From positions 1-41,922 of the forward strand of contig JAJCZV010000098.1 of assembly GCA_029262175.1 (NCBI GenBank): a stretch of 41,922 nucleotides of DNA. Reading direction: 5' to 3'. Shown here piece by piece: positions 16,194-24,579 of the stretch. This DNA is from Gemmatimonadota bacterium (GTDB lineage: Bacteria; Gemmatimonadota; Gemmatimonadetes; Palauibacterales; Palauibacteraceae). A program made the translations under genes and the position numbers. The notes beneath the pieces were generated by a model. That model saw nothing but the letters and a program-made list of their open reading frames with translations. It did not search any database and was not told the origin of the DNA. Position 1 is the first letter of the stretch; every line of letters starts with the position of its first letter.

Positions 16194-17623
16194 CTCGCGA
16201 CCCCCGGCTCGCGGCCAAAGCGAAGCGTCACCCCGCCGTAGACGCGCGCCTGTGTCCAGTCCTCATCAGCGGGTCGCTCGCGACCATCGAGACGGTAGAG
16301 CGCCGCGCCACCGGTGAGCCCGAAGTCCGCGAGCCGCCAAGCGGCATCGAATCCGAGGCCAGACACGAACTGCTCGTTCAACCTGAGCTCGCCGAAGGTC
16401 TGCGTACGCGAGGCCCGGAGGGTGACGAACCGACCGGGGCCGAACGTATACCCACCCGACAGATCACCTCCGAACCGTGCCGCTCCGGGGCCGACATCGG
16501 CGCGGTAGGTCGCGCCTCCCTGCCACCCTCCTTTGTCCCAACCCAATCCTGCGACCACGCGCCAACCATCTTCGCGCACCGGCTCCGCGATGAGTTGGGC
16601 GCCGGTGTCCTCGTAGTTTCGGTACGCACCACTCGCCTCGATCCGGAGCCCCGTGGTCTCCGACCGCCAGCGAGCCGAAGCCTGCGCCTCGTTGAACCCG
16701 ACGGGAGAGAAGGCCCCCCAGATGGTCCACGACTCGAAGAACGGCTCGTAGTGTCGGGCCGCCGCCGCCACCTCGATCGCTGGGGAAAGAAAAGCGGTCG
16801 CGGTAAGACGCGCATCGTTCACGGTCAGCGATGCCCAGTCGTATTCTCCCGACGCATCGATGGCCCAATTGCCAACGAGCGCCCGGAGATCGAGCGCGAC
16901 GCGTTCGGAGTAGATGGCGAGCCGGTCGGTCCGCAAGTCACGCTGATAGGCGATGGTTCCCGCTACCCGTCCGACGCGCCCCCCGGCCTGCGCTCCGATC
17001 AAGAAGCCTCGGTCGTCTGGCGGCAAGTCTTCTGCTTCTTCCAGCAACGCCCCCGTCCGCGGTGCGTTGACGCCGCGCGCGAGACTGTATCCGGCGTACG
17101 CCTCGAACCACATCGGAGAGAAGCCGCGCCAGAGCAGACTGGCACCATCGAAGTTGTAGTAACCCAGGCCGTCGCTGCGACCGATTCGCCCGGCACGACC
17201 CCGAAAGTCGCCGCGATCGTAGTCGACATACGCCTGGACCGCTTCGAGTCGTTGGGCCGTCGCGGGCCAGAACTCATCGCTCCCATAGCGTCCCCGCAGG
17301 TGAACGCGAGCCGAGAGACCGGCTGCCCCCCCCCACGCAGTCATGCGAAGGTCTTGGGAAAGAATCGAGAACATCTCGCCCGGCCCCGAACGGTACCAGC
17401 GACAGAACTCATCGGGCACACAGCTCGCGACGGTTCCGTCCGGGAGTCGACGCCGGAGGCCGTCTCCTGCCACCTGGCTCTCCGGCAGGCTGTCTCGCAG
17501 CAAAGGACGCAGTTCCAGCGACGAGCCGCCGGCCTGTATCTCTCCCCGAATCCCCTGGCCGCAGAGGCCCTGGACTCCGAGCACGAAGACAGCGAGTGCG
17601 AACGCGCCCACCGCGCGCCGCAA
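16190..17623 (-). CDS. Outer-membrane beta-barrel protein (porin-like) between cytochrome genes
   Basis: The 477-residue product starts at a TTG (17623), chosen because GGGGAGGAC lies 8 nt upstream and because it opens directly on a signal peptide (RRAVGAFALAVFVLGVQGLCGQ). The frame extends further upstream but over the preceding gene. The mature part is rich in amphipathic strands and aromatic girdles (for example GLSARVHLRGRYG, LEAVQAYVDYDRGDFRGRAGRIG, WFEAYAGYSLARG, GLRIEASGAYRNYED), ending in ARVYGGVTLRFG. Roughly 16-22 strands could fit. Two cysteines (CVPDEFC, near residue 70) may form a disulfide. No haem motif. It lies between a 20-site and a 16-haem cytochrome with stop-start overlap on one side and 2 nt on the other, as in porin-cytochrome conduits such as MtrAB. 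No homology to MtrB is claimed. Confidence 0.82.
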   Translation of the reverse strand: MRRAVGAFALAVFVLGVQGLCGQGIRGEIQAGGSSLELRPLLRDSLPESQVAGDGLRRRLPDGTVASCVPDEFCRWYRSGPGEMFSILSQDLRMTAWGGAAGLSARVHLRGRYGSDEFWPATAQRLEAVQAYVDYDRGDFRGRAGRIGRSDGLGYYNFDGASLLWRGFSPMWFEAYAGYSLARGVNAPRTGALLEEAEDLPPDDRGFLIGAQAGGRVGRVAGTIAYQRDLRTDRLAIYSERVALDLRALVGNWAIDASGEYDWASLTVNDARLTATAFLSPAIEVAAAARHYEPFFESWTIWGAFSPVGFNEAQASARWRSETTGLRIEASGAYRNYEDTGAQLIAEPVREDGWRVVAGLGWDKGGWQGGATYRADVGPGAARFGGDLSGGYTFGPGRFVTLRASRTQTFGELRLNEQFVSGLGFDAAWRLADFGLTGGAALYRLDGRERPADEDWTQARVYGGVTLRFGREPGVAR

Positions 17624-17625
17624 GC

Positions 17626-19593
17626 TCAGTCCTCCCCCCTCGCCGCGCGCGCCGGAATCAGGTGGCAAGAAGCGCAGCTCGAGCCGGGCTCGTGTGTGGC
17701 TTGTTCCACATGGCAGGACAAACACGCTTCGGACTCGGCGGCCGCCGCCGAGTAGAGATCCGTGGCCACCACTCCGGTTGGCTGCGTCGGGGCGTGACAC
17801 CCATTCCCTCCACACGTGAGCGACTCATGCACGGCCACCGTGTGCGCGGTCGACGTCGGGGGCTGCGTGTGACACGCGCTACACGTGGCCTCTGGCGTGT
17901 GGTGATCGGTGTGACATTCGTTGCAGTCGACGTCCGCGGAGAGAGTCACGCCACCGCTCGCACCTTCCGTATGGCACCCCTGACAGCTCAGCTCTTCATG
18001 GTCGTCGTGCGCAAAGAACAACGTGCGGCGTCCCGGGACCGAAGCGATCGTGACCTCGACGTCGCGCGCCGACGGCCCCGATCGGGATAGCTCGTCGGTT
18101 TCGTGACACGTCGAGCAAGCCTGTCCCACGGGATCGCGGTGATGACAAGTGGCGCAGTCGGCTGGCGCCCGGACCATTAGTTCACCGTGCGAGCGCTCGC
18201 TGGAATGGCAGTCCGTGCACTCGAGATTCGCGTGCCTCAGGTGATCGAACGCGAGCGTATCCGCAGCCGCGGCGGACGCCGACGCGACATGGCGCGCGGT
18301 GGCGAACCAATCCGCATCCGACAGGGGGCGTGCAACGCCAGCGACGAACCCCGCCCCGGCGCCCGCGATCCCGAGGACCGCGGCATTCGGTGCACCTCGG
18401 TGCGAGCCCGCGAGTCCCGTGCGACCGCCGAGCGACGACGTGCGCGGTCGACCCAGGACATCAGCGTGACAATCGAGACACGCGCCGCCGTCGACCGCCC
18501 AACTGTGCGCGACGTGACATGAAAGACAGTTATCGAGCGCGCCCGGTCCCAACCCGCGATGAAAAGCGCTCAACGTGTCGACGCCCGCGTGACAGCCCCC
18601 GTTCGCGCAGGACACCAGCGCCCCCTGCGGCGTCTCCTGCGTATGCGGATCATGGCAGTCCCCACATACCCCCCCGTGCGGCTCTGTGGCCGCATCGAAG
18701 TCGGGCAGCAGGTCTTCCATCTCGTGACAAGACGTACAACCCGAAAAGCGGGGAGTGAGTCGACTCAGCGCAGTGTCCCGCGTGGCGTTTTCGTCTAGCG
18801 GACGCGTGAACTCGTGGCAGGAGATGCAGTGAAACCCCGTGATCTCGGTCATCTTCCCGAGGACGATCTTCGTGTCCTCTTCTGCATGGCAGCCGGCCTG
18901 GGCACACGTCTGCGTCGCCGGGATGAAGCGGTGGACTTCCTGCCCATGGCAAGTGACACACATCACGTCATCGAGCGCGGTCGAGTCCGATTCCAAGTGC
19001 GTTCGGTGGCCCGCGGTGGCCAGCACCCGTTGCCAGGTGCTGTCCCGTCCAGTCGCGTGGCAATCGGTGCAGGTCGCGGTGGGGACGGGCGCGTGTTCGG
19101 GGATCTCTTCGGGGCGTTCGACGATCCACAGGTGCATTTGCCGGGCGCTCGCGAAGATCGATTGCTGATGACAATCGTGACAGTTGAGCTCGGCGTGCTC
19201 GCTGTCCGTGAAGCGCTGAAATGCGGTCCCCATGACGTGACATGCGGTGCAGAAGTCATTGTCGTGCATCATGTAGTCCCAGCTCACGCTGGCGGCGGCG
19301 GCGAATACGGAGATGAACACCGCGACCACCAAGGCGAATCCGAGCTGCATGGCAAGCGCCCGGCTGGAGAGCCAACGCCAAATCGCGCCCTTACGCTTCC
19401 AGAGGAACCAAGCGAGATAGAGCGCCGTGATGGCCGCGAGGATGCCCCCGGCCATCTGAATCCACTGCGGAACGTGGAAGAACCAACGCACGACCGCCGT
19501 CACTCCTCCGGGGAGCGGCGGCGGTCCGGTCGGAATTCCGGGGGCCTGTTGTAGTCCCCCAAAGGAAGCTAGGCCGGGTGCACCCGGCGTCAT
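17626..19593 (-). CDS. Membrane-anchored multihaem cytochrome, NapC/NirT-like N-terminus, 20 haem sites
   Basis: The 655-residue protein has two membrane helices (about 44-65 and 81-103). It then has CTACHVMGTAF and NCHDCH (C115, C138), like the first haems of NapC/NirT quinol dehydrogenases. It carries 17 CXXCH motifs plus three CX4CH variants: C230-C235, C329-C334 and C594-C599, each followed by HA. An Ala/Gly-rich, haem-free segment (about 385-450) splits it into two domains, so it may be a fusion. The N-terminus (1-30) is Pro/Gly-rich and cytoplasmic. It probably takes electrons from quinol (or returns them) and passes them to periplasmic cytochromes. The ATG at 19593 has no strong ribosome site. 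It sits 42 nt after the lipoprotein cytochrome gene and 2 nt before the beta-barrel start. Confidence 0.92.
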   Translation of the reverse strand: MTPGAPGLASFGGLQQAPGIPTGPPPLPGGVTAVVRWFFHVPQWIQMAGGILAAITALYLAWFLWKRKGAIWRWLSSRALAMQLGFALVVAVFISVFAAAASVSWDYMMHDNDFCTACHVMGTAFQRFTDSEHAELNCHDCHQQSIFASARQMHLWIVERPEEIPEHAPVPTATCTDCHATGRDSTWQRVLATAGHRTHLESDSTALDDVMCVTCHGQEVHRFIPATQTCAQAGCHAEEDTKIVLGKMTEITGFHCISCHEFTRPLDENATRDTALSRLTPRFSGCTSCHEMEDLLPDFDAATEPHGGVCGDCHDPHTQETPQGALVSCANGGCHAGVDTLSAFHRGLGPGALDNCLSCHVAHSWAVDGGACLDCHADVLGRPRTSSLGGRTGLAGSHRGAPNAAVLGIAGAGAGFVAGVARPLSDADWFATARHVASASAAAADTLAFDHLRHANLECTDCHSSERSHGELMVRAPADCATCHHRDPVGQACSTCHETDELSRSGPSARDVEVTIASVPGRRTLFFAHDDHEELSCQGCHTEGASGGVTLSADVDCNECHTDHHTPEATCSACHTQPPTSTAHTVAVHESLTCGGNGCHAPTQPTGVVATDLYSAAAAESEACLSCHVEQATHEPGSSCASCHLIPARAARGED

Positions 19594-19635
19594 TCGATCG
19601 ACGTCATCGTGCGTTCAGCTTGTTGCGTCCGGGCT

Positions 19636-21078
19636 CTATTGCGCCGTCGGCTTGGTGAGGCGTTTCAAACGCTCCTGAATGTCTAGCGGGGCGATGTTGG
19701 GTGCGATGCCGTACTCGGCTTGCACGGCCTGCATGCTACCCAGCAGCAACGCCTCCGTCAGGAACGGGTTGTGGACGGCGGAGCTCTCGATCTCTCCCAG
19801 TCGTTGATTGAAACGCGCCCCCTCGGCGACAGTGAGGACGTTATCCGACGTCGAGAACTCCGTTCCCGGGACGCCAGCAAGTTGGGCGTCGAGCTGCGCC
19901 ACGAGGTTCGCGATGCGCATCTCGGCGATCCCCTTGAGCGAGCGAGCGATATCCGCCGTCGCATGACAGCCCACCGCCGCACACGACGCGAACGTCTGTT
20001 CTTGGACTGAACAGGTTCCCGCCGTGGGGATCCCGTCCGCGTCGAGGCAGGGTGTCGCTTTGAACAAGTGCCCCGTCGCCTGGAAAACAAAGTCACCCGA
20101 CACGGGATCGGTGACTTCGAAGGACTGCACGTGACATGTGGCGCAGAGGTTCTGGTTCAGATCCGATCCATGCGATCCGATCACGATGGCGGTGCTGAAG
20201 TTGGGCGGAGTCCAACCGACGTCTTCGCCAAGCAGAAGTGGCCCTTGCGGCGAGTGCGGACCTCGCGAGGACGCCTCCTCTGGAATCGCGCGTTTTTGGT
20301 GGCACTTCATGCAGAGATTCTGATCCACGTTCGCCACGTCGATCGGGAATCGGAGTTGAGCCGGATTGTCCGAACCGTGTGGATCGTGGCAGACCGCGCA
20401 CCCGATGGGCTGCTCGGCCGCACCGTCCTTCTCCACGTACTCCGAGTTCTCACCAAACGCGACCAACGCTTCGCGTCCTTCGTGACAGGAGTCACATCCG
20501 TCGCGTGAACGAATTCCCGCGTTTGCGCCGAACCCGTGTCGAGACTGCGACCACTCTTCCAGGAACGGGTGGTGCGAACCCGCATGGCACTCGCCACAAC
20601 CGCTGCTCAGATCGGCACCGACGGCGATCGACGCCATGGGCTGTGAAGCGCCGGGGTTGGCCACGTGTGCCGTGCCAGGACCGTGGCAACTCTCGCACTG
20701 AACATCTTCGTAGCGCGGATCGGCGGTGTCCGTCCAACCGCCGGCAACGGTGGTCGCGTTCCCCAGTTCATTGACCGTGTGACAACCTTCGCAGAAGGCC
20801 TGCGCCCCGGGACTGGCCACGAGCGTCTCGTAGGCATGCGCGTGGGCGGTGTTCTCCCAGTCGCTTTGCTTGCCCACATGACAGCTGCCGCAAACGGTGA
20901 TCCCAGCGGCCGCCGCATCGTCGGTTCCGTACCCCAGGAAGCCGGCCGCAGCGGCCGGCGGGTCGTTGAAGAAGGGCCGCTCAACAAAGACGGTTTCGGT
21001 GTCGGTGCAGGCCGAGGTCAGCAGGATGAGCCCGGCGGTGGCGACCATCGATCCGAACACGGCACGGGACGAGCGCAT
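19636..21078 (-). CDS. Lipoprotein multihaem cytochrome (c554-like), 9 haem sites
   Basis: The 480-residue protein has a lipoprotein signal with lipobox L-T-S-A-C (C24). It has eight CXXCH motifs plus one CX4CH (C366-C371, in SCAAVGCHA). The first haem region, CGSCHVGKQSDWENTAHAHAY, and CESCHGPGTAH are typical of cytochrome c554-like multihaem proteins. The C-terminal 100 residues after the last haem site have none and look helical (EMRIANLVAQLDAQL). Lipid attachment could place it on the outer membrane, possibly at the surface. The ATG at 21078 follows GGAGGT by 6 nt. It is the first gene of the right-hand cytochrome operon and is transcribed away from ccmE. Its substrate is unknown. Confidence 0.93.
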   Translation of the reverse strand: MRSSRAVFGSMVATAGLILLTSACTDTETVFVERPFFNDPPAAAAGFLGYGTDDAAAAGITVCGSCHVGKQSDWENTAHAHAYETLVASPGAQAFCEGCHTVNELGNATTVAGGWTDTADPRYEDVQCESCHGPGTAHVANPGASQPMASIAVGADLSSGCGECHAGSHHPFLEEWSQSRHGFGANAGIRSRDGCDSCHEGREALVAFGENSEYVEKDGAAEQPIGCAVCHDPHGSDNPAQLRFPIDVANVDQNLCMKCHQKRAIPEEASSRGPHSPQGPLLLGEDVGWTPPNFSTAIVIGSHGSDLNQNLCATCHVQSFEVTDPVSGDFVFQATGHLFKATPCLDADGIPTAGTCSVQEQTFASCAAVGCHATADIARSLKGIAEMRIANLVAQLDAQLAGVPGTEFSTSDNVLTVAEGARFNQRLGEIESSAVHNPFLTEALLLGSMQAVQAEYGIAPNIAPLDIQERLKRLTKPTAQ

Positions 21079-21422
21079 GCTGACCTCCGTTGTTTCCGCG
21101 GCTTGAGAAGATTTGTCCCGCTCCTAGGCGCCGGACCGGGCCGTTTTGCCCCGAACTGACCAACACTGCCCCACCCGGAAACCCTTATGGATAAAGGCGA
21201 TTAGACAGGTTAGAGCACTTCGCGTCGTACGGCAATCCGGGTGCACCGCTGCGTTCATAGGCGCAGATCGTGGCGAGGGCGATCGCCGCGGCGCGATCCG
21301 ATCTGGCGAGGCGGCGAGCGGAACTCACTGCGGCTCGCCCGAGTAACGTGCATGACGAGGGTCAAACGTGCATTTTCGTCGTGCATGCGACGGATCGACT
21401 TGATTTCGAGAGGCGGGATTTT
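21079..21422. promoter_or_regulatory. 344-bp divergent intergenic region between cytochrome operon and ccm genes
   Basis: No gene is seen here. It must hold the promoters for the minus-strand cytochrome operon and the plus-strand ccmEFGH genes. I do not find a convincing consensus sigma-70 pair on either strand. The ccm-proximal end holds three copies of CGTGCAT (see separate entry). The middle is unusually AT-richer (around 21181-21215, with TTATGGATAAAGG and GATTAGACAGG). An open frame runs through the region into ccmE but lacks coding character. Confidence 0.5.
21346..21386 (+). repeat. Three CGTGCAT direct repeats upstream of ccmE
   Basis: CGTGCAT occurs at 21346-21352, 21367-21373 and 21380-21386. 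The starts are 21 and 13 bp apart, ending 36 bp before the ccmE start codon. The 21-bp step is two helical turns. Such clustering suggests binding by a regulator, but the palindromic GTGCAT(G/T) core in GC-rich DNA could arise by chance. Confidence 0.4.
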
Positions 21423-21863
21423 GTGAAGAAGAACAGGCTCTGGATGATCGCTGGACTCGTCGCGATCGCGGGCGCCATCACCCTCCTCGCGGCCGGCGGT
21501 TTGAGCGAGAACATGGTGTTCTTTCTGACCCCGACCGAACTGCAGGCCAAGGGCTCGGAAATCTACGGCGCTCCCATGCGCCTCGGGGGACAGGTCAAAC
21601 CGGAGAGCGTCGATTACGACGTGGAGTCGGGACACCTGAAGTTCGTGATGATCGAGGACGCCGTCGAAATCGCGGTCGAAAGCACGGGCGCGCCTCCAGC
21701 GATGTTCCGCGATGGGATCGGCGTCGTCGTCGAAGGCACCTATGGCGAAGATCACGTGTTTCGGTCGACCAACGTGATGGTCAAGCACTCCAACGAGTAC
21801 GCGCCACCGGCTGAGGGCGAAGAGGCAAAGGAAACGTACAAATCGTTGCTCGAGAGCTCCTGA
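21423..21863 (+). CDS. ccmE: Cytochrome c maturation haem chaperone CcmE
   Basis: CcmE carries haem covalently in the periplasm from CcmC to CcmF/H. The GTG at 21423 is chosen because GAGAGGCGGG precedes it and because it gives a standard 146-residue protein. The upstream in-frame region would add 51 non-homologous residues. There is a membrane helix at 7-26, then a beta-barrel domain with FFLTPTEL (33-40) and GGQVKP. The haem-binding histidine is H122, with a conserved tyrosine at Y126 (KHSNEYAPP). This is the classical HxxxY form rather than the CxxxY variant. The gene begins a plus-strand operon and ccmF starts two bases after its stop. Confidence 0.95.
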   Translation: MKKNRLWMIAGLVAIAGAITLLAAGGLSENMVFFLTPTELQAKGSEIYGAPMRLGGQVKPESVDYDVESGHLKFVMIEDAVEIAVESTGAPPAMFRDGIGVVVEGTYGEDHVFRSTNVMVKHSNEYAPPAEGEEAKETYKSLLESS

Positions 21864-21864
21864 C

Positions 21865-23994
21865 ATGCTGAGCGCACTCGGCTACGGCTCGGTGATCGCT
21901 GCCCTCCTCGGGGCCGCGCTCATGGCGGGCTTCGGGTATCGGGCCGGCTTGAGCCGCAACGGCAACGAATTTTCGGCAACGATCGCTCGCCGCGCCGCCT
22001 ACTTTTGTTTCTTCGCGATGTGTGCGGGGATGGTCACGATGGAGATCGCGCTGCTCACGCGAGACTTCAGCGTCGACTACGTGTCGAGGGTCGGCAGCAT
22101 CGAAACCCCGAATTACTACACGGCCATCTCGCTGTGGAGCAGCCTGGATGGTTCGATCCTCTTCTGGGGTTGGATTCTCGCTGGCTACGCCGCCCTCTTC
22201 GCGTTCACCCGTCGACGCGAAATCTCGGCCCACGTGTCGGCCGGGGCGAACGTCGAATCGCCGCGGGGCGGACTGGTCCCCGGTCTAAAAACGACACCGC
22301 TCGTCATCGCGGTCATCGGAACCACGGGCCTGTTCTTCTTTGGCATGCTGGCGGGCCCCGCGAATCCATTTGGTCTGGTCTCGCCGGCACCGCTCAACGG
22401 CCCCGGCCCGAACCCACTACTACAGAACCACCCGTTGATGGGACTCCACCCGCCGATGCTCTACTTCGGCTTTGTAGGGATGGTCGTCCCGTTCGCTTTC
22501 GCCATCGCCGGGCTGCTGCAAGGCAATGTCGAGGCCCGGTGGTTGCGCGACTCCCGACGGTGGATGGTCGGCGCCTGGGCGTTTCTGACCATGGGCATCA
22601 TCGGCGGCGGCTGGTGGTCGTACGAAGTGTTGGGCTGGGGCGGCGCGTGGGCCTGGGACCCGGTCGAGAACGCCTCGTTCTTGCCATGGCTCACCGCAAC
22701 CGCGTTCCTACATTCCGCCATGGTGCAAGAGCGCCGCGGCATGCTGAAGACGTGGAATCTGTCCCTGATGATCGGGACGTACTTGCTGACGTTGTTTGGC
22801 ACGTTCCTGACGCGCTCCGGGGTTATCGACTCGGTTCATGCGTTCACCGAAGGCGTGATCGGCCCTCTATTTCTCGGCTTTATCGCATTCATCACGCTTG
22901 GATCGCTCGCGCTGATCGGGTGGCGCAGCAACCGACTCCACGCGCCGGGGCAAATCGAGAGCGCGGTTTCGCGCGAATCCGCGTTTATTCTAAACAACCT
23001 GTTGTTTGTCGGATTTACGTTCACCGTCTTGCTCGGGACGATGTTCCCGTTGGTCATCGAAGCGCTCCAGAACGAAAAGATCAGCGTCGGCGCGCCCTAC
23101 TTCGACATGGTGGCGAGCCCGATCGGTCTCGCTCTGCTGTTTCTGATGGGGGTGGGGCCCGCTCTGCCGTGGCGACACGCCTCTATGGATCAGATCAAGC
23201 GGTCCTTCAAGTGGCCCGTGTTGATGGGAGTGGCGGCGGCGGCAGCGGTCATGGCGTTTGGGATGCGTCAGTTTCTCCCCATCCTCACGGTCAGTTTCGC
23301 CGCGTTCGCGATGACCACGATCGTCGAGGAGTTCGCGAAGGGGATCGACGCCCGCCGGCGCATTGCGGATCGCTCGTTCTTCGGCGCGCTCTCGGATCTT
23401 TTCGTCCGCAACGGGCAGCGCTACGGCGGATACGTCGTCCACGTGGGCGTGATCGTGGTCGCGCTCGCGATCTCGGTATCGTGGACGTGGAAATCAGAAC
23501 GCGAGGCCACTTTGCGCGTGGGTGAGCGCGTTGCGGTCGAGGACTATGAGGTGGAGTTCGTTGAGGTGTGGGGACGCCAAGAGGCCCAACGGTTCGTGAT
23601 CGGGGCAACGTTCAACACCTATCGCGATGGCCGCTTTCTTGGAGAAGAGCAGCCCCGCCTCAACATATACAACAACTCGGAAGCACCCATCGCGACGCCG
23701 GCGGTGCGAAGCTCTTTGACCAGCGATCTCTACCTAACGCTCATCACGTTCGACAGCGAAAACCAGGAGCACGCGACCGTGCGTGCGATCGTAAACCCGG
23801 GCATCATTTGGTTGTGGATCGGCGGCATGATCATGGGCCTCGGGGCGCTGGTGGCGATTTGGCCGCGCGGCAAGAGCCGACTTCGAGCCGCGAGCGAAGA
23901 AATGATCTCGGACGTAGCGACGCCTCAGCCGAAACCGGCGTTCGAGCCGATTCTCGAGCCCGCCTTCGTAACCGACGAGGCCGACGTGACATGA
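21865..23994 (+). CDS. ccmF: Cytochrome c haem lyase subunit CcmF
   Basis: The 709-residue polytopic protein (about 15 helices) transfers haem from CcmE to apocytochromes. The tryptophan-rich signature WGGAWAWDPVEN is at 258-269. Periplasmic histidines H189 and H195 lie in NHPLMGLHPP, with further helices and a periplasmic loop at about 545-640. The size is a little larger than the usual 640-660 residues owing to a C-terminal tail of about 30 residues rich in Pro/Ala/Glu. The start is two bases after ccmE and the stop overlaps ccmG (ATGA), so the genes are co-translated. Confidence 0.97.
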   Translation: MLSALGYGSVIAALLGAALMAGFGYRAGLSRNGNEFSATIARRAAYFCFFAMCAGMVTMEIALLTRDFSVDYVSRVGSIETPNYYTAISLWSSLDGSILFWGWILAGYAALFAFTRRREISAHVSAGANVESPRGGLVPGLKTTPLVIAVIGTTGLFFFGMLAGPANPFGLVSPAPLNGPGPNPLLQNHPLMGLHPPMLYFGFVGMVVPFAFAIAGLLQGNVEARWLRDSRRWMVGAWAFLTMGIIGGGWWSYEVLGWGGAWAWDPVENASFLPWLTATAFLHSAMVQERRGMLKTWNLSLMIGTYLLTLFGTFLTRSGVIDSVHAFTEGVIGPLFLGFIAFITLGSLALIGWRSNRLHAPGQIESAVSRESAFILNNLLFVGFTFTVLLGTMFPLVIEALQNEKISVGAPYFDMVASPIGLALLFLMGVGPALPWRHASMDQIKRSFKWPVLMGVAAAAAVMAFGMRQFLPILTVSFAAFAMTTIVEEFAKGIDARRRIADRSFFGALSDLFVRNGQRYGGYVVHVGVIVVALAISVSWTWKSEREATLRVGERVAVEDYEVEFVEVWGRQEAQRFVIGATFNTYRDGRFLGEEQPRLNIYNNSEAPIATPAVRSSLTSDLYLTLITFDSENQEHATVRAIVNPGIIWLWIGGMIMGLGALVAIWPRGKSRLRAASEEMISDVATPQPKPAFEPILEPAFVTDEADVT

Positions 23995-24572
23995 AGAGTT
24001 GGATGAGGTGGGGGCTCCCGCTCACCGCGCTCCCCGTCCTTGGTCTTTTGGCATGGGGACTCACCCAGGACGCGCGACGACTCCCGTCCATGCTCGAGGG
24101 GCGCGAAGCCCCTTTGTTCGATCTGGCGAACCTATACGAGGCCGGGGATTCCGTCCGACTCGGGGAGTTCACCGGCAAAGTCGTCGTGGTCAATTTTTGG
24201 GCTTCTTGGTGCGGACCCTGTGTCTATGAGCACCCGGTGCTGGTGCGCCTCTCCGAGACGTACGACCCCGAGGACGTCGTGGTGCTGGGCGTCCTGTTTC
24301 AGGATACGCCCGAACAGGGTCAGGCCTTTATCGAGCGGCTCGGCGGTGACTGGCGGATGGCCGTGGATCCCGGCAGCCCAACCGCGATTCGGTACGGGGT
24401 GTACGGCGTGCCCGAGACGTTCTTTATCGGCGCAGACGGGCGCGTCTCGAGGAGAGTCGACCTCCCCGTGACGTGGGACCTCGTCACCCAGCAAGTCGAC
24501 TCGCTGTTGGCAGCCCGAGGGCCGCGAGCCGAGACGGAGATGCTCGAGTCCGCCACCTCGTCGCAAGACTGA
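23991..24572 (+). CDS. ccmG: Periplasmic thioredoxin CcmG/DsbE
   Basis: The 193-residue protein has an N-terminal anchor (PLTALPVLGLLAWGL, about 10-24) and a thioredoxin domain with WASWCGPC (C74, C77) and the cis-proline segment YGVYGVPETFFIG. It keeps the CXXCH cysteines of apocytochromes reduced before haem attachment. The ATG overlaps the ccmF stop. A longer overlapping frame from 23568 is only the shadow of ccmF. The tail of about 20 residues is polar. Confidence 0.95.
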   Translation: MKSWMRWGLPLTALPVLGLLAWGLTQDARRLPSMLEGREAPLFDLANLYEAGDSVRLGEFTGKVVVVNFWASWCGPCVYEHPVLVRLSETYDPEDVVVLGVLFQDTPEQGQAFIERLGGDWRMAVDPGSPTAIRYGVYGVPETFFIGADGRVSRRVDLPVTWDLVTQQVDSLLAARGPRAETEMLESATSSQD

Positions 24573-24579
24573 GCCGGCC

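Noticed and set aside
22005..23525. 506-codon plus-strand frame inside ccmF
   Set aside because: It is a +2 shadow of the clearly coding ccmF; composition is Arg/His-rich with no domains.
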